From positions 248,001 to 312,000 of the forward strand of contig NZ_FNJV01000002.1 in the NCBI RefSeq assembly GCF_900103125.1: a stretch of 64,000 nucleotides of DNA, written 5' to 3'. The DNA comes from Mucilaginibacter sp. OK268. Its GTDB lineage: Bacteria > Bacteroidota > Bacteroidia > Sphingobacteriales > Sphingobacteriaceae. Made by a program: the position numbers and the translations under genes. Below are positions 36,091 through 45,229 of this stretch, one piece after another. The notes beneath the pieces were generated by a model. The model did not search any database, was not told the DNA's origin, and saw only the letters and a program-made list of their open reading frames with translations. Within the stretch, counting starts at the first letter, position 1; each line of letters starts with the position of its first letter.

Positions 36091-39000
36091 TTAATGAGTT
36101 TCATTAAGATGCTGTTTATTCTTATTGTTGATATAGGCTGAAGGCAGGCAATTAAATTCAGCCTTAAAGGAACGCACAAAGTACTTCTGACTTTTAAATC
36201 CAACTTTATACGATATTTGGGATATGGTTAAATGTCCGCTTTCCAACAATTGCGCGGCACGTTTTAAACGAATAGACCGGATAAGTTCAACGGGTGATTT
36301 CCCGGTTAAAGCCAGTGCTCTTTTATATAGCGTAACCCGGCTTACACATAACTCGCTACTTAGCTCCTCTACCGAAAAATCACCATTAGCCATATTTTTC
36401 TCTATAAGCAGCAATACCTTTTTAATAAAAGCTTCATCAAACGATTCAGCTACTATAGCTGTTGGCTTAACATCCAGTTGCTTTTGATAGGTTTTGCGCA
36501 TGTCCTCCTGTATGGCCAGTATGTTTTTCAATTTGGAGAGCAGTATCTCAAAATTAAAAGGTTTAGTTAGGTAATCATTGGCGCCCGTTTCAAGTCCCTG
36601 TAATTGCTGTTCTTCGCCTGTTAACGCGGTAAGTAATACCACAGGAATGTGCGATGTACGTTTGTCATTGCGTATTTTGCGGCAAAGGTCAATACCACTC
36701 ATTTCAGGCATAGTAATATCACTCACGACCAAGTTGGGGTGCAGGGCCAGCGTTTTTTGCCACCCCTCTTTACCATTACTGGCCTCGATAATATGAAAGA
36801 TATCATTTAGATTGTCTTTTAAATAAAAGCGAAAGTCCTCATTATCTTCAACCAATAAAACAGTTACCTTTTTGGCTGTACGGTTAACTTCCGGTCGCTG
36901 CCCATCCTTATCTTCAACCTTAATTGTTTCAGTTATATCGGATTGCGCAAACAGTGTTTGAGTATCTGCTTCAGCTGGTAAACTTGCCGGCAACAAAACG
37001 GTAAAATAACTACCCTGGCCAGGTTCGCTCTCCACTGATATTTCACCATGATGCAATTTTACAAACTCCCTTGTAATTGATAAGCCAATACCACTACCTT
37101 GGTTAACCATAGAACCGGGCAATTCACTCTGAAAAAAGCGTTCAAAAATCTTATCCTGTTTATCCAAAGGAATGCCTATACCGGTATCCATAACCTTTAT
37201 TTCCAGAAACTGCCCCTCGGGTATTTTTTCAACTTTTGTTAATAAAACGCTCACATGGCCACCCTCCAGTGTAAATTTAAACGCATTAGAGAGCAGGTTA
37301 AATATGATCCGCTCTATTTTATCCTGATCAAAATTAATCACCATACTTTCAGTTTCCGAATCAAAAACAAACCGGATATGCTTTTTTTCAGCAATATCCG
37401 AGAAGGAATAAGCCATTTCTTTAATGAAACTAATGATATCACCACTCCTGGCGTGCAGTTTGAGTTCCTGTACTTCCATCTTTCTGAAATCAAGCAATTG
37501 GTTGACCATATTTAATAAGCGCCGGGCATTCCGGTTCACCATTTGTAGTTGTTCCCGTTGTTCTGCCCCCGCTGCATGCTTTAACATTTTATCTACCGGG
37601 GCTATAATAAGCGATAACGGCGTTCTGAACTCATGACTTACATTGGTAAAAAACTTAATTTTCATCATATCCAGTTCATGCATACGCTGAGCCTCCTGGC
37701 GCTCGTGTTCCAGAGCGTACTTCGTCTCAATTTTTTTCACTCCCCTATGCCTTACATAGAACAGGGCACCAATAAATGACAAGGCATATATAAAATAGGC
37801 CCACCCCGTTTTCCAGAAAGGAGGTAATATTTTTATTTTTAATGTTAATGGCTCAGATCGCCATATATCATCTTCACCTGCTGCTTTAACTTTAAAAATA
37901 TAATCGCCAGGATCAAGATTGGTATAAGTAGCTTTTCTTATTTTGATATCACTTGTGGTCCAGCCCTTATCAAACCCTTCCAACTTATATTTCAGCTTAA
38001 CTTTACCAGGATTAAAAAAGTTTAGTGATGCAAATTCAATAGCAAATGCGTTTTCATTATACTTAAGTGCAATATCGGTAGTTTCTGTAATAGATTTGGA
38101 AAGGATAATGTGTCCGTTCAGATCTTCTCCGGGACTTAAACTTTTATTAAAAACCTGAAAATCGGTTAATACAAGCCCAGGTATAGTTTTATTAGACTTA
38201 ATAATTGAAGGTTTAAACAGATTAAAACCATTGGGACCACCGAAGATCAATTCCCCGGCTGTGGTTTTTAACGATGCATTCTCGTTAAACGCCCTCCCCT
38301 GTAAACCGTCCGTTTCATCATAATTAACAAACCTGAACGTTAAATTATTATTTGTACTTTTTACAATAACATTTGATAAACCACTCGTGGTGCTGATCCA
38401 CATATTATGGTTATTATCCTCTAATACATCCAGTATGGTATTATCGGGTAAACCATCATCTTTTTTAAAGTTGGTGAATTTTTTAGTTGCCGGATCGAAT
38501 ATACTCAGTCCCTCGCGCGTTGCCAGCCAGATTAAGTGACGGGAATCTTCGGTAAGGTTATTTACATTATCGTTTATTAAACTATTCTTATCCTTATCAC
38601 TATGATGATAATATATAAACCGATGGGATTGGTGAAGCATTACTGATACACCCATTGAAGTAGCGATCCATATATCATGATGTTCATCTTCAATCAAACC
38701 AGAAATATAGTTAGAGGAAACTGAGTTAGGCTGATCGGCTTTATAATGTAAAAATATATTCTTTTCTCGGTTTAACAGGTTCAGCCCCCCATCCAAAGTA
38801 CCTACCCAAAGATTATGAGAGGAGTCTTCCATAAGTTCCCATACACGGTCGTCAGATAAGCTGGATTCATCATTGCTCTTATGCCTATAATGCCTAAAAG
38901 TTTTACCATCATAACAATCCAGCCCGCCATAATAGGTACCAATCCATAGCTTTTTTTGATAATCCATCCATAAACAAACGATAACATTATTGGCCAGACT

Positions 39001-40245
39001 GTTGGTATTTGCGGCATCATGTAAGTAGCTGGTAAAAATCCCGGTCTGCCGGTTAAAGTAGATCAGGCCTTTTCCATTGGTTCCTATCCATAAGTTACCC
39101 TTATCATCTTCAGCAAACTTGTTTACATCGTTATAAGCTAAACCATGCGGATCTGTTAAATGATGTTTATATAACGGGAATTTGATAATGTTATCATGAT
39201 AATAACTTACCCCCTGTTTGTACGTTCCTACCCAAATGATCCCGCTATTATCCTTGTAAATAGATATGGTACTATTTTGCCCCAAACTTTTACTATCATC
39301 CTCCCGATTTACCAGGTATTGTATTTTAAAATCACTTTTATTTAAAATATCGATACCACCGTGATCAGTGGCTATCCATATCATGTTTTTATCATCCTGT
39401 ATGATGTCTGAAATAAGATCTGCATTAAGGGGATTGGAGGGAGAGCTTTTATCGATATGTTTAAATTCATTTTTTGAGGGAGAGATATAATATACGCCCA
39501 CCGGATTACTAGTATCAAACGCCCATAAATCGTTCTGTTTATCAATAAATAATCTCAAATTAACTTTTTCATAGGGATTTAACTTGCTGATATTATAAAC
39601 TCTTTGGGTGATCTTACCGGATTTGTGATCTAATTTCTCCAGTACCCCACCACTTTGTGCCAGCCAAAAATCACCATGACTATCTTCTGCTATATCTGTA
39701 GTGGCATTTGAATAAAGAGCAGTTGTATCACCGCTCTTATGCACGAAATGTGTTACTTTTTTCGTAGCAGCGTTGAATTTATAAACACCAAGATTAGTTG
39801 GTAAAAACCAAAAATTACCCAAACGGTCTTTTTTGATCGTTCGGATCAGACTATCAGGTATTGAAAAAAACGATAGTTTCTTTAATACATTATGTTCAAA
39901 GTGCTCTGTTAACGGGTTATAAATATTTAATCCGTTATGTGTTTGTACCCATAATTGATGAGATGGCCCTTCAAAAACACGCACAATAAAATCATCATCC
40001 AAAGACCAGGGATCATGATCATTATGTTTAAAAATTTTGAATTTGTAACCATCATATCTGTTTAGGCCAGAGAGTGTTCCAAACCACATAAACCCTTTAC
40101 TGTCCCGATAAATACAGGTTACCTGATTATGAGATAAACCGTTTGCTATACTAAGTTGAGAAAATTGGTATTGTTCACTTTGAGCTAAAACAAGATGGCT
40201 TATAAAAAGTGTAAAAAGAACACATAAAGATATTTTATACTTCAT
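36091..40245 (-). CDS. Hybrid two-component sensor-regulator (HTCS)
   Basis: From ATG 40245 the protein has 1,384 residues. Order (numbered in the frame starting 12 residues earlier): signal peptide, two seven-bladed regulator propellers (about 35-740, repeats such as LWVGTLDGGLNLL and IWIATDHGGIDIL), Y_Y_Y domain (about 755-825), one membrane helix (about 828-848), HisKA with His in FTNVSHEFRTPLS (about 882), HATPase (NLLSNAFKFT about 995; DTGIGIPLDKQDKIF), receiver with phospho-Asp in VSDITMPEMSG (about 1186), and C-terminal AraC helix-turn-helix (1287-1380, LCVSRVTLYKRALALTG). HTCS proteins bind an oligosaccharide in the periplasm and switch on the adjacent utilisation locus. All catalytic parts are present. 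Confidence 0.95.
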   Translation of the reverse strand: MKYKISLCVLFTLFISHLVLAQSEQYQFSQLSIANGLSHNQVTCIYRDSKGFMWFGTLSGLNRYDGYKFKIFKHNDHDPWSLDDDFIVRVFEGPSHQLWVQTHNGLNIYNPLTEHFEHNVLKKLSFFSIPDSLIRTIKKDRLGNFWFLPTNLGVYKFNAATKKVTHFVHKSGDTTALYSNATTDIAEDSHGDFWLAQSGGVLEKLDHKSGKITQRVYNISKLNPYEKVNLRLFIDKQNDLWAFDTSNPVGVYYISPSKNEFKHIDKSSPSNPLNADLISDIIQDDKNMIWIATDHGGIDILNKSDFKIQYLVNREDDSKSLGQNSTISIYKDNSGIIWVGTYKQGVSYYHDNIIKFPLYKHHLTDPHGLAYNDVNKFAEDDKGNLWIGTNGKGLIYFNRQTGIFTSYLHDAANTNSLANNVIVCLWMDYQKKLWIGTYYGGLDCYDGKTFRHYRHKSNDESSLSDDRVWELMEDSSHNLWVGTLDGGLNLLNREKNIFLHYKADQPNSVSSNYISGLIEDEHHDIWIATSMGVSVMLHQSHRFIYYHHSDKDKNSLINDNVNNLTEDSRHLIWLATREGLSIFDPATKKFTNFKKDDGLPDNTILDVLEDNNHNMWISTTSGLSNVIVKSTNNNLTFRFVNYDETDGLQGRAFNENASLKTTAGELIFGGPNGFNLFKPSIIKSNKTIPGLVLTDFQVFNKSLSPGEDLNGHIILSKSITETTDIALKYNENAFAIEFASLNFFNPGKVKLKYKLEGFDKGWTTSDIKIRKATYTNLDPGDYIFKVKAAGEDDIWRSEPLTLKIKILPPFWKTGWAYFIYALSFIGALFYVRHRGVKKIETKYALEHERQEAQRMHELDMMKIKFFTNVSHEFRTPLSLIIAPVDKMLKHAAGAEQREQLQMVNRNARRLLNMVNQLLDFRKMEVQELKLHARSGDIISFIKEMAYSFSDIAEKKHIRFVFDSETESMVINFDQDKIERIIFNLLSNAFKFTLEGGHVSVLLTKVEKIPEGQFLEIKVMDTGIGIPLDKQDKIFERFFQSELPGSMVNQGSGIGLSITREFVKLHHGEISVESEPGQGSYFTVLLPASLPAEADTQTLFAQSDITETIKVEDKDGQRPEVNRTAKKVTVLLVEDNEDFRFYLKDNLNDIFHIIEASNGKEGWQKTLALHPNLVVSDITMPEMSGIDLCRKIRNDKRTSHIPVVLLTALTGEEQQLQGLETGANDYLTKPFNFEILLSKLKNILAIQEDMRKTYQKQLDVKPTAIVAESFDEAFIKKVLLLIEKNMANGDFSVEELSSELCVSRVTLYKRALALTGKSPVELIRSIRLKRAAQLLESGHLTISQISYKVGFKSQKYFVRSFKAEFNCLPSAYINNKNKQHLNETH

Positions 40246-40281
40246 GGGTTTCGGAAGATCGGGGTATTCATAAAAATTCAA

Positions 40282-41091
40282 TTAAATAGAATATGGTCTA
40301 TTTGTAATATATAGAAGATTTTTCAGATATGGCTTCCGTAAATATCGAATTTTGAATATATAAATCCAAAAAAACACTCCAGACAATATTTATAAATCAA
40401 TCTAATTCATTTAAACCTGTAAAAAAATGATCATGCCGCCACCGGTCATGATCATTAATGAATTTCCAAAGTATAGTTTGAATAACCCAGGACTTATATA
40501 TACTGTATTAGTTATAACTCACGGAATAGCTATTTGTTGTAAAATTCAATCCTGCTCCGTTAGTCCCGTAGGATGAGGTGATCTCAAAATCAAATTGCAC
40601 GTTACCTTTAATAATGCTTAATTACTTTATCTAGTCTGGAAATACTTTTACTGATACCATATATTTCAATATAACAAAAAAGCGCTCCGTATCTCACCCC
40701 GGAGCGCCATTCAATGTTCCTACAAACATCGATCAACTAAACTCAGATCTCTACAATCTAAGGTCTTTACCATTTTATAAAGTCATCTTTTTAAATACAA
40801 ACGCTTTTTTTTCATGACTTTAACTATGGCTTTTATAAGTTTTATTCTTAATTATTATATATCTTTTATCTATTCAACAGATCAAAAAAAAACACAATTA
40901 TGCATAATTAATATTATATAATATAATATTAATTATAAAATACACTACATATCTATGTCGTAATATTTCTGAATACAGACACTAAAAATAATTTTTCTAC
41001 TAATTCAAGCATCGTTGAACTGGATGCTTTGCTTTACTTAAACCAAAGCAATCATATCAATCAGATAAAAGAAATTACAGAAATTACCCGA
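40282..41091. other. Gene-poor stretch with a possible C-terminal gene remnant
   Basis: No complete gene is seen. On the minus strand, about 40513-40620 reads as a 37-residue C-terminal fragment (VQFDFEITSSYGTNGAGLNF, ending SYSVSYN and a stop) whose upstream part is cut off by a stop and a terminator. It may be the tail of a deleted secreted protein. The rest is AT-rich. Confidence 0.35.
40676..40707 (-). terminator. Terminator hairpin on the minus strand
   Basis: GCGCTCC at 40682-40688 pairs with GGAGCGC at 40701-40707, and the minus strand continues with T6. It would end transcription from the gene at 41092-41643. Confidence 0.7.
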
Positions 41092-41643
41092 TTAGCAATT
41101 AAACCTGGGCGGTTGTTTAGGCATAGTTACATGATGCCATGTTTCGGGTTGAAAGTATAGGGTATTAGCCGGCGTAATTAGGGTGACCGGCGGTTCAAAA
41201 GTTGTATTTAAAAAGACAAAGGACGAAAATACATCCACCAGTTGCATACTCACAAAAGGCACATGATCTTTTTGCTTAACAGGCACATCATTAGTTTGTT
41301 GTGCATGAATTACGTTATGCGTATTAAGACGAGTCGAGCGATAGTTAGGCACACACTTCAGATATAAAGTATGCTGAGTTATCTTCATTTTAACATAATT
41401 ATAGGCCTGGTCGCCAAAGCGTATTTGGCCACTGATGTTCTCATACCTTGTCCAATTGGTGATGCCTGGCATATTTACTGGTATCTTAATATCCACCAAT
41501 TCATCGGTGTTATAAAGCCCCTTGGCCGCCTGTGCCTCATAAAATTTATCGGCACAGTATGATAGGTATTGATGCAATATCAAATATCCCCCCAAACTAT
41601 ACAGGTGAATGCTCAATAACAATATAGCAGAAAGTCTTTTCAA
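41092..41643 (-). CDS. Secreted or membrane-anchored protein of unknown function
   Basis: 183 residues. The N-terminus has a hydrophobic segment (residues 4-24, LSAILLLSIHLYSLGGYLIL), either a signal peptide or an anchor. The rest is a beta-rich domain with LVDIKIPVNMPGITNWTRYE and FGDQAYNYVKMKITQHTLYLKC, and a proline-rich end (HVTMPKQPPRFNC). No enzyme motif or known family is recognised. It lies 141 bases after the FG-GAP lipoprotein gene on the same strand and may be a separate transcript. Confidence 0.6.
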   Translation of the reverse strand: MKRLSAILLLSIHLYSLGGYLILHQYLSYCADKFYEAQAAKGLYNTDELVDIKIPVNMPGITNWTRYENISGQIRFGDQAYNYVKMKITQHTLYLKCVPNYRSTRLNTHNVIHAQQTNDVPVKQKDHVPFVSMQLVDVFSSFVFLNTTFEPPVTLITPANTLYFQPETWHHVTMPKQPPRFNC

Positions 41644-41784
41644 AGGTTAAAATTGGTGCACTTGGTTTATTATTAGTAAATATAACATAATTCTATATAA
41701 AAGAAAAGAAAGTAAAAACTATTTTATCACTTTTTGAATATATTTATTCTATATAGAATCAGTATCGAACATATTATAATCTGG

Positions 41785-43332
41785 TTATTTGCGCTTGGCT
41801 TGATGTTTGACATTTTTAAGTATAACAAAAGGTGTGTAAGCGTCCCAGTCGGGTTTAAGATCGGGCTGGTTAATAAAGCCAAAAGAATAATTGCCCATTA
41901 TAATATCCGGCTTTCCATCGGCATCATAATCGGCAACATCCATACAGATCCATCTGCCGTGTTTGGCTATAGGTAAATTATGGGGAATAAAGTGCAGCGG
42001 ACTGTCTTGCTCAAAATAAGTAAATCCTTCCTCCGGATTATTTTTCAGATCAGAAAAAAAAGCGATGAGCGCAATATCCAATTTCCCATCACCATTAAAA
42101 TCAGCTGCAACAGCTTTGCTGGCTCCGTTAACCGGATAAAAATAGGCCTGCTTATATTTAAAGTTGCCTTGATTAAGAAAAATGTAAACCCCGTGATAAG
42201 GTTTTAATATTTTGGAATAGTCACTATTATCACCACTGGTGTATAAAATATCGGGGCGGCCATCGTGATTAAAATCAATCAGTTGAAAACTGCTGGAGCC
42301 ATAAACCGGTGGAAACCTCAATAAATTGTGTGTAGTAAAACCGCCTTTGTGATTATTCAAAAAAAGCCATACCCCTTCTTCAGCCTGTGCAAACAGGCAC
42401 ATGATATCCGGCCATCCGTCATGGTCATAGTCACCTATCTCTACATACTCCGCTCCGGGTATAGTGCTGATGATGTGTTTTTCATATTGCTTTCCTGGTA
42501 GTTGTTTATACCAGTACAAGCCGCCAGCATTATGGCCGAACCCGCATATAATAAGGTCTGTAAGCCCATCCTTATCCATATCTGCCTCGCGTGCTTTTAC
42601 CGGACGGGGCAGTCTATCAGCCAGTGGTTTATTATTATCTTCGGCCCAACCATTAACTAATAAATTCGTTATAAAACCATTGGAAACATCAATAGCATCC
42701 ATGGAACCAATAAAAGTGAACAGGCCATGTTCTGCCCCCAAAGCATCTTTGTTAAAGCTGACGTCAACTGCTGGTGAACTATATCTTTGTGATGACAACA
42801 ATTTTAACCCGGGCGACCATTGGCTGATACTACGGGTCATTCCATCGCTGGTAAAAATATGGTTGCTTATAGTATCAAAGGCAACCAGACTGGTGGTTGC
42901 GATGGTTTGGCCTGGTGACGGTTTAAGTAATGAAAACACACCCATGTCTTTAACCGGAGCTACCGGTACCCTGGCGGGTTTCAGCGTTTTGGGCGCAACT
43001 GTTTTATAATAATTTACAATTTTTAGCCAATCCTCATAACCCAGTGTCGATTTTGCAAGAGGATCATTCACATATTGGTCTTCGGCATAAACAGCTATAC
43101 CTAAGCGACGGGCCATAGCAGGCAATACATGTTTGCCCCATGTTTCCTGATCAAGCAATCCGGCATCAGGGTATTGGTGACAGCTTTGGCAATATTTTTT
43201 TGAGAGTGCTTTACCATCAAGGGGAACAACAGCTACTGGCTGATCATTATTGCAACCTAAAGTCAACGAGCAAATAGCAACGGCGAATAAAACAATGGAA
43301 GTAAGGATAATATGATCTTTTTTAAATGCCAT
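41785..43332 (-). CDS. Lipoprotein with c-type heme motif and FG-GAP/VCBS propeller
   Basis: 515 residues with a lipoprotein signal (lipobox LTLGC at about 27). A single CxxCH heme-binding motif (YCQSCHQYPDAG, about 50-61) lies in a small cytochrome-like domain. Residues 120-510 form FG-GAP/VCBS repeats with calcium-binding loops: ADMDKDGLTDL, GDYDHDGWPDI, IDFNHDGRPDI, ADFNGDGKLDI and ADYDADGKPDI. Such proteins are envelope propellers, sometimes found next to SusCD pairs; the heme motif suggests a redox role or a decayed cytochrome. It follows the fourth SusD gene, separated by a terminator. Confidence 0.8.
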   Translation of the reverse strand: MAFKKDHIILTSIVLFAVAICSLTLGCNNDQPVAVVPLDGKALSKKYCQSCHQYPDAGLLDQETWGKHVLPAMARRLGIAVYAEDQYVNDPLAKSTLGYEDWLKIVNYYKTVAPKTLKPARVPVAPVKDMGVFSLLKPSPGQTIATTSLVAFDTISNHIFTSDGMTRSISQWSPGLKLLSSQRYSSPAVDVSFNKDALGAEHGLFTFIGSMDAIDVSNGFITNLLVNGWAEDNNKPLADRLPRPVKAREADMDKDGLTDLIICGFGHNAGGLYWYKQLPGKQYEKHIISTIPGAEYVEIGDYDHDGWPDIMCLFAQAEEGVWLFLNNHKGGFTTHNLLRFPPVYGSSSFQLIDFNHDGRPDILYTSGDNSDYSKILKPYHGVYIFLNQGNFKYKQAYFYPVNGASKAVAADFNGDGKLDIALIAFFSDLKNNPEEGFTYFEQDSPLHFIPHNLPIAKHGRWICMDVADYDADGKPDIIMGNYSFGFINQPDLKPDWDAYTPFVILKNVKHQAKRK

Positions 43333-43378
43333 TAAGCGATAAATATTGAAGGACTTAAAGTTATAATTTAGTAATAAT

Positions 43379-43407
43379 AAAAAGCGACAGCAATGCTGTC
43401 GCTTTTT
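43379..43407. terminator. Bidirectional terminator after the fourth SusD
   Basis: AAAAAGCGACAGCA and TGCTGTCGCTTTTT form a nearly continuous stem with poly-A before and poly-T after, 26 bases past the SusD stop. Confidence 0.85.
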
Positions 43408-43432
43408 ATTATATAAGGTGATAAGGAATTTA

Positions 43433-45208
43433 TCAGTAACCAGGATTCTGTTTTAAAGCGGAGGTTGTTCCGTTAGATTCCAGGTCAATTTGAGCCTGCG
43501 GAATTGGATAATATTCATTTTTGTTTGGAGTAAAGCTTGCACCGCTCACATCGGTTATTGTCTTGCCATCTAAATTAAAGTAAGTAGCCAATAACTGCTG
43601 CGCAATACCCCAGCGAACAATATCAAAGAAACGGTGACCTTCCATAGCTAGCTCCAGTTTACGCTCAAAATAGATAGCTTTTAAAGCCACGGTCTTGCTG
43701 GAAAAATAACCTCCAGGGTATTGGCTGATCACATAGTTTGCAGCCGGAGTTGTAGTATAACCACCAGTTGGGTTAGCCGCATTTTTATAAGTATATACAA
43801 AACCTGCCGGATTTGTAGCTCTTGCGCGTACACGGTTAACGTAAGCCTCGCCCAAATCGCCTGTACCTAACTGCGCTTTTACTTCGGCAGCCATCAGCAA
43901 CACATCGGCAAAGCGGATAATATTGATCTGGTTGGCGTTACCCGGAGCCCAGGAGTGACTATCGCCATAAGTACCTTTGGTAGCCTGGAAGTAAACGTTT
44001 TTTTTGGCTGAGTACGGACCAGCTGAACTTTGTTCACGAATCCAGCCCTGGCCCGGGTGATTACCCCAATCCAAAAACGGAACACCACGACGACCAACAG
44101 TCCAATCCAAACGAGGGTCGAGATTACCGGCATCCAATGTAAATGCTGCAGTAGACGCTATACCTTGGTCGTTTGCAACAGGATGCAAATTATAATCGTC
44201 AAGGTAAGGCAAACCCGCAGCATTTGTACGGAAAGAATTTGCCAGATCAAGCGTTGGCTGAAAGAAACCACAGCAACCGAACGGACTGTTGTACGGATAG
44301 TTCAACATATCACCATTATTAGCCTCACTAATAGTATTGGTACCGTCATTTGCTGCCTGTTGTACGGCAAATACGGTTTCTTTATTGTTTTTGGTTGCAG
44401 CGTTGAAGTTGTCAAAGTAATTAGCAGTTAGGTCATATGCCACGCCGGCAGAGTTTTTACCGGTTGTTATTATGGTAGTAAACAAGGCATCAGCATCAGT
44501 GTATTTCTTCTCGTACAAATAGCTTTTAGCCAGATAGGCAGCGGCAGCCCATTTATTTACCCGTCCAATCTGTGCCTGTGTTTCAGGTAGGTTGGTGTAG
44601 GCAAACTTAAAGTCGTCCTCAATTTTTGGCCATACATCCGCTGTATTTGGTTGCACAAAGTTTGTGGTAGTTTCATCAATATAGGGCACATTGTTAAACA
44701 TCTTTTTCAGATCAAAATAATAGTGCCCGCGTAAAAATCTAGCTTGTGCAACTACTAAAGTTTTAGCCGATGCGGTCATATCTGTTGCAAGAGCAGATGC
44801 CTTGATCACGTTATTACAACGTGTGATACCCTCATAATCAGCCCTCCATTTACTGTTCAAAAATCCGTTACTGGCATCAACGGTGAAACGAGCGATGGAG
44901 TTAATTGCCGGTTGATCAGTACCCGAACTGCCTTTATGAGCATCGCCGCCAGCTACTGAGCCATAAACCCAATTGTCAGCTGCAGCTTCCCATGGACCGC
45001 CACCACCAAAGGCCGCGTTGCTACCCTGTTGTCCATCCAGTGCGGAGTAAGCACCAATTAGCAATCCATCCACACCGGCTGCAGTGTTAATAGCTGCAGA
45101 TGGCAAAGCACCCAGCACCGGCTGCTGCAGGTATGACTTTTTACATGAACTTTGTATAATACCGACCGCTAACAAAGCGTAAACCGATAAACGTTGAATA
45201 TTTTTCAT
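43433..45208 (-). CDS. SusD/RagB-family nutrient-binding outer-membrane lipoprotein
   Basis: 591 residues with a lipoprotein signal (MKNIQRLSVYALLAVGIIQS, then SCKKSYLQQPV). SusD features: early GALPSAAINTAAGVDGLLIGAYSAL, helical core VAQARFLRGHYYFDLKKMFNNVPYI and RVNKWAAAAYLAKSYLYEKKY, and C-terminal YFERKLELAMEGHRFFDIVRW, ending ALKQNPGY. It should bind the substrate of the SusC encoded 21 bases upstream. No hydrolase is linked, so the ligand is open. Confidence 0.93.
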   Translation of the reverse strand: MKNIQRLSVYALLAVGIIQSSCKKSYLQQPVLGALPSAAINTAAGVDGLLIGAYSALDGQQGSNAAFGGGGPWEAAADNWVYGSVAGGDAHKGSSGTDQPAINSIARFTVDASNGFLNSKWRADYEGITRCNNVIKASALATDMTASAKTLVVAQARFLRGHYYFDLKKMFNNVPYIDETTTNFVQPNTADVWPKIEDDFKFAYTNLPETQAQIGRVNKWAAAAYLAKSYLYEKKYTDADALFTTIITTGKNSAGVAYDLTANYFDNFNAATKNNKETVFAVQQAANDGTNTISEANNGDMLNYPYNSPFGCCGFFQPTLDLANSFRTNAAGLPYLDDYNLHPVANDQGIASTAAFTLDAGNLDPRLDWTVGRRGVPFLDWGNHPGQGWIREQSSAGPYSAKKNVYFQATKGTYGDSHSWAPGNANQINIIRFADVLLMAAEVKAQLGTGDLGEAYVNRVRARATNPAGFVYTYKNAANPTGGYTTTPAANYVISQYPGGYFSSKTVALKAIYFERKLELAMEGHRFFDIVRWGIAQQLLATYFNLDGKTITDVSGASFTPNKNEYYPIPQAQIDLESNGTTSALKQNPGY

Positions 45209-45229
45209 TTTCTTTCTAATCTTAAATAA

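Noticed and set aside
42464..43009. A 181-codon open frame on the plus strand
   Set aside because: It is antisense to the FG-GAP lipoprotein gene, whose frame has clear calcium-loop repeats and a lipobox.
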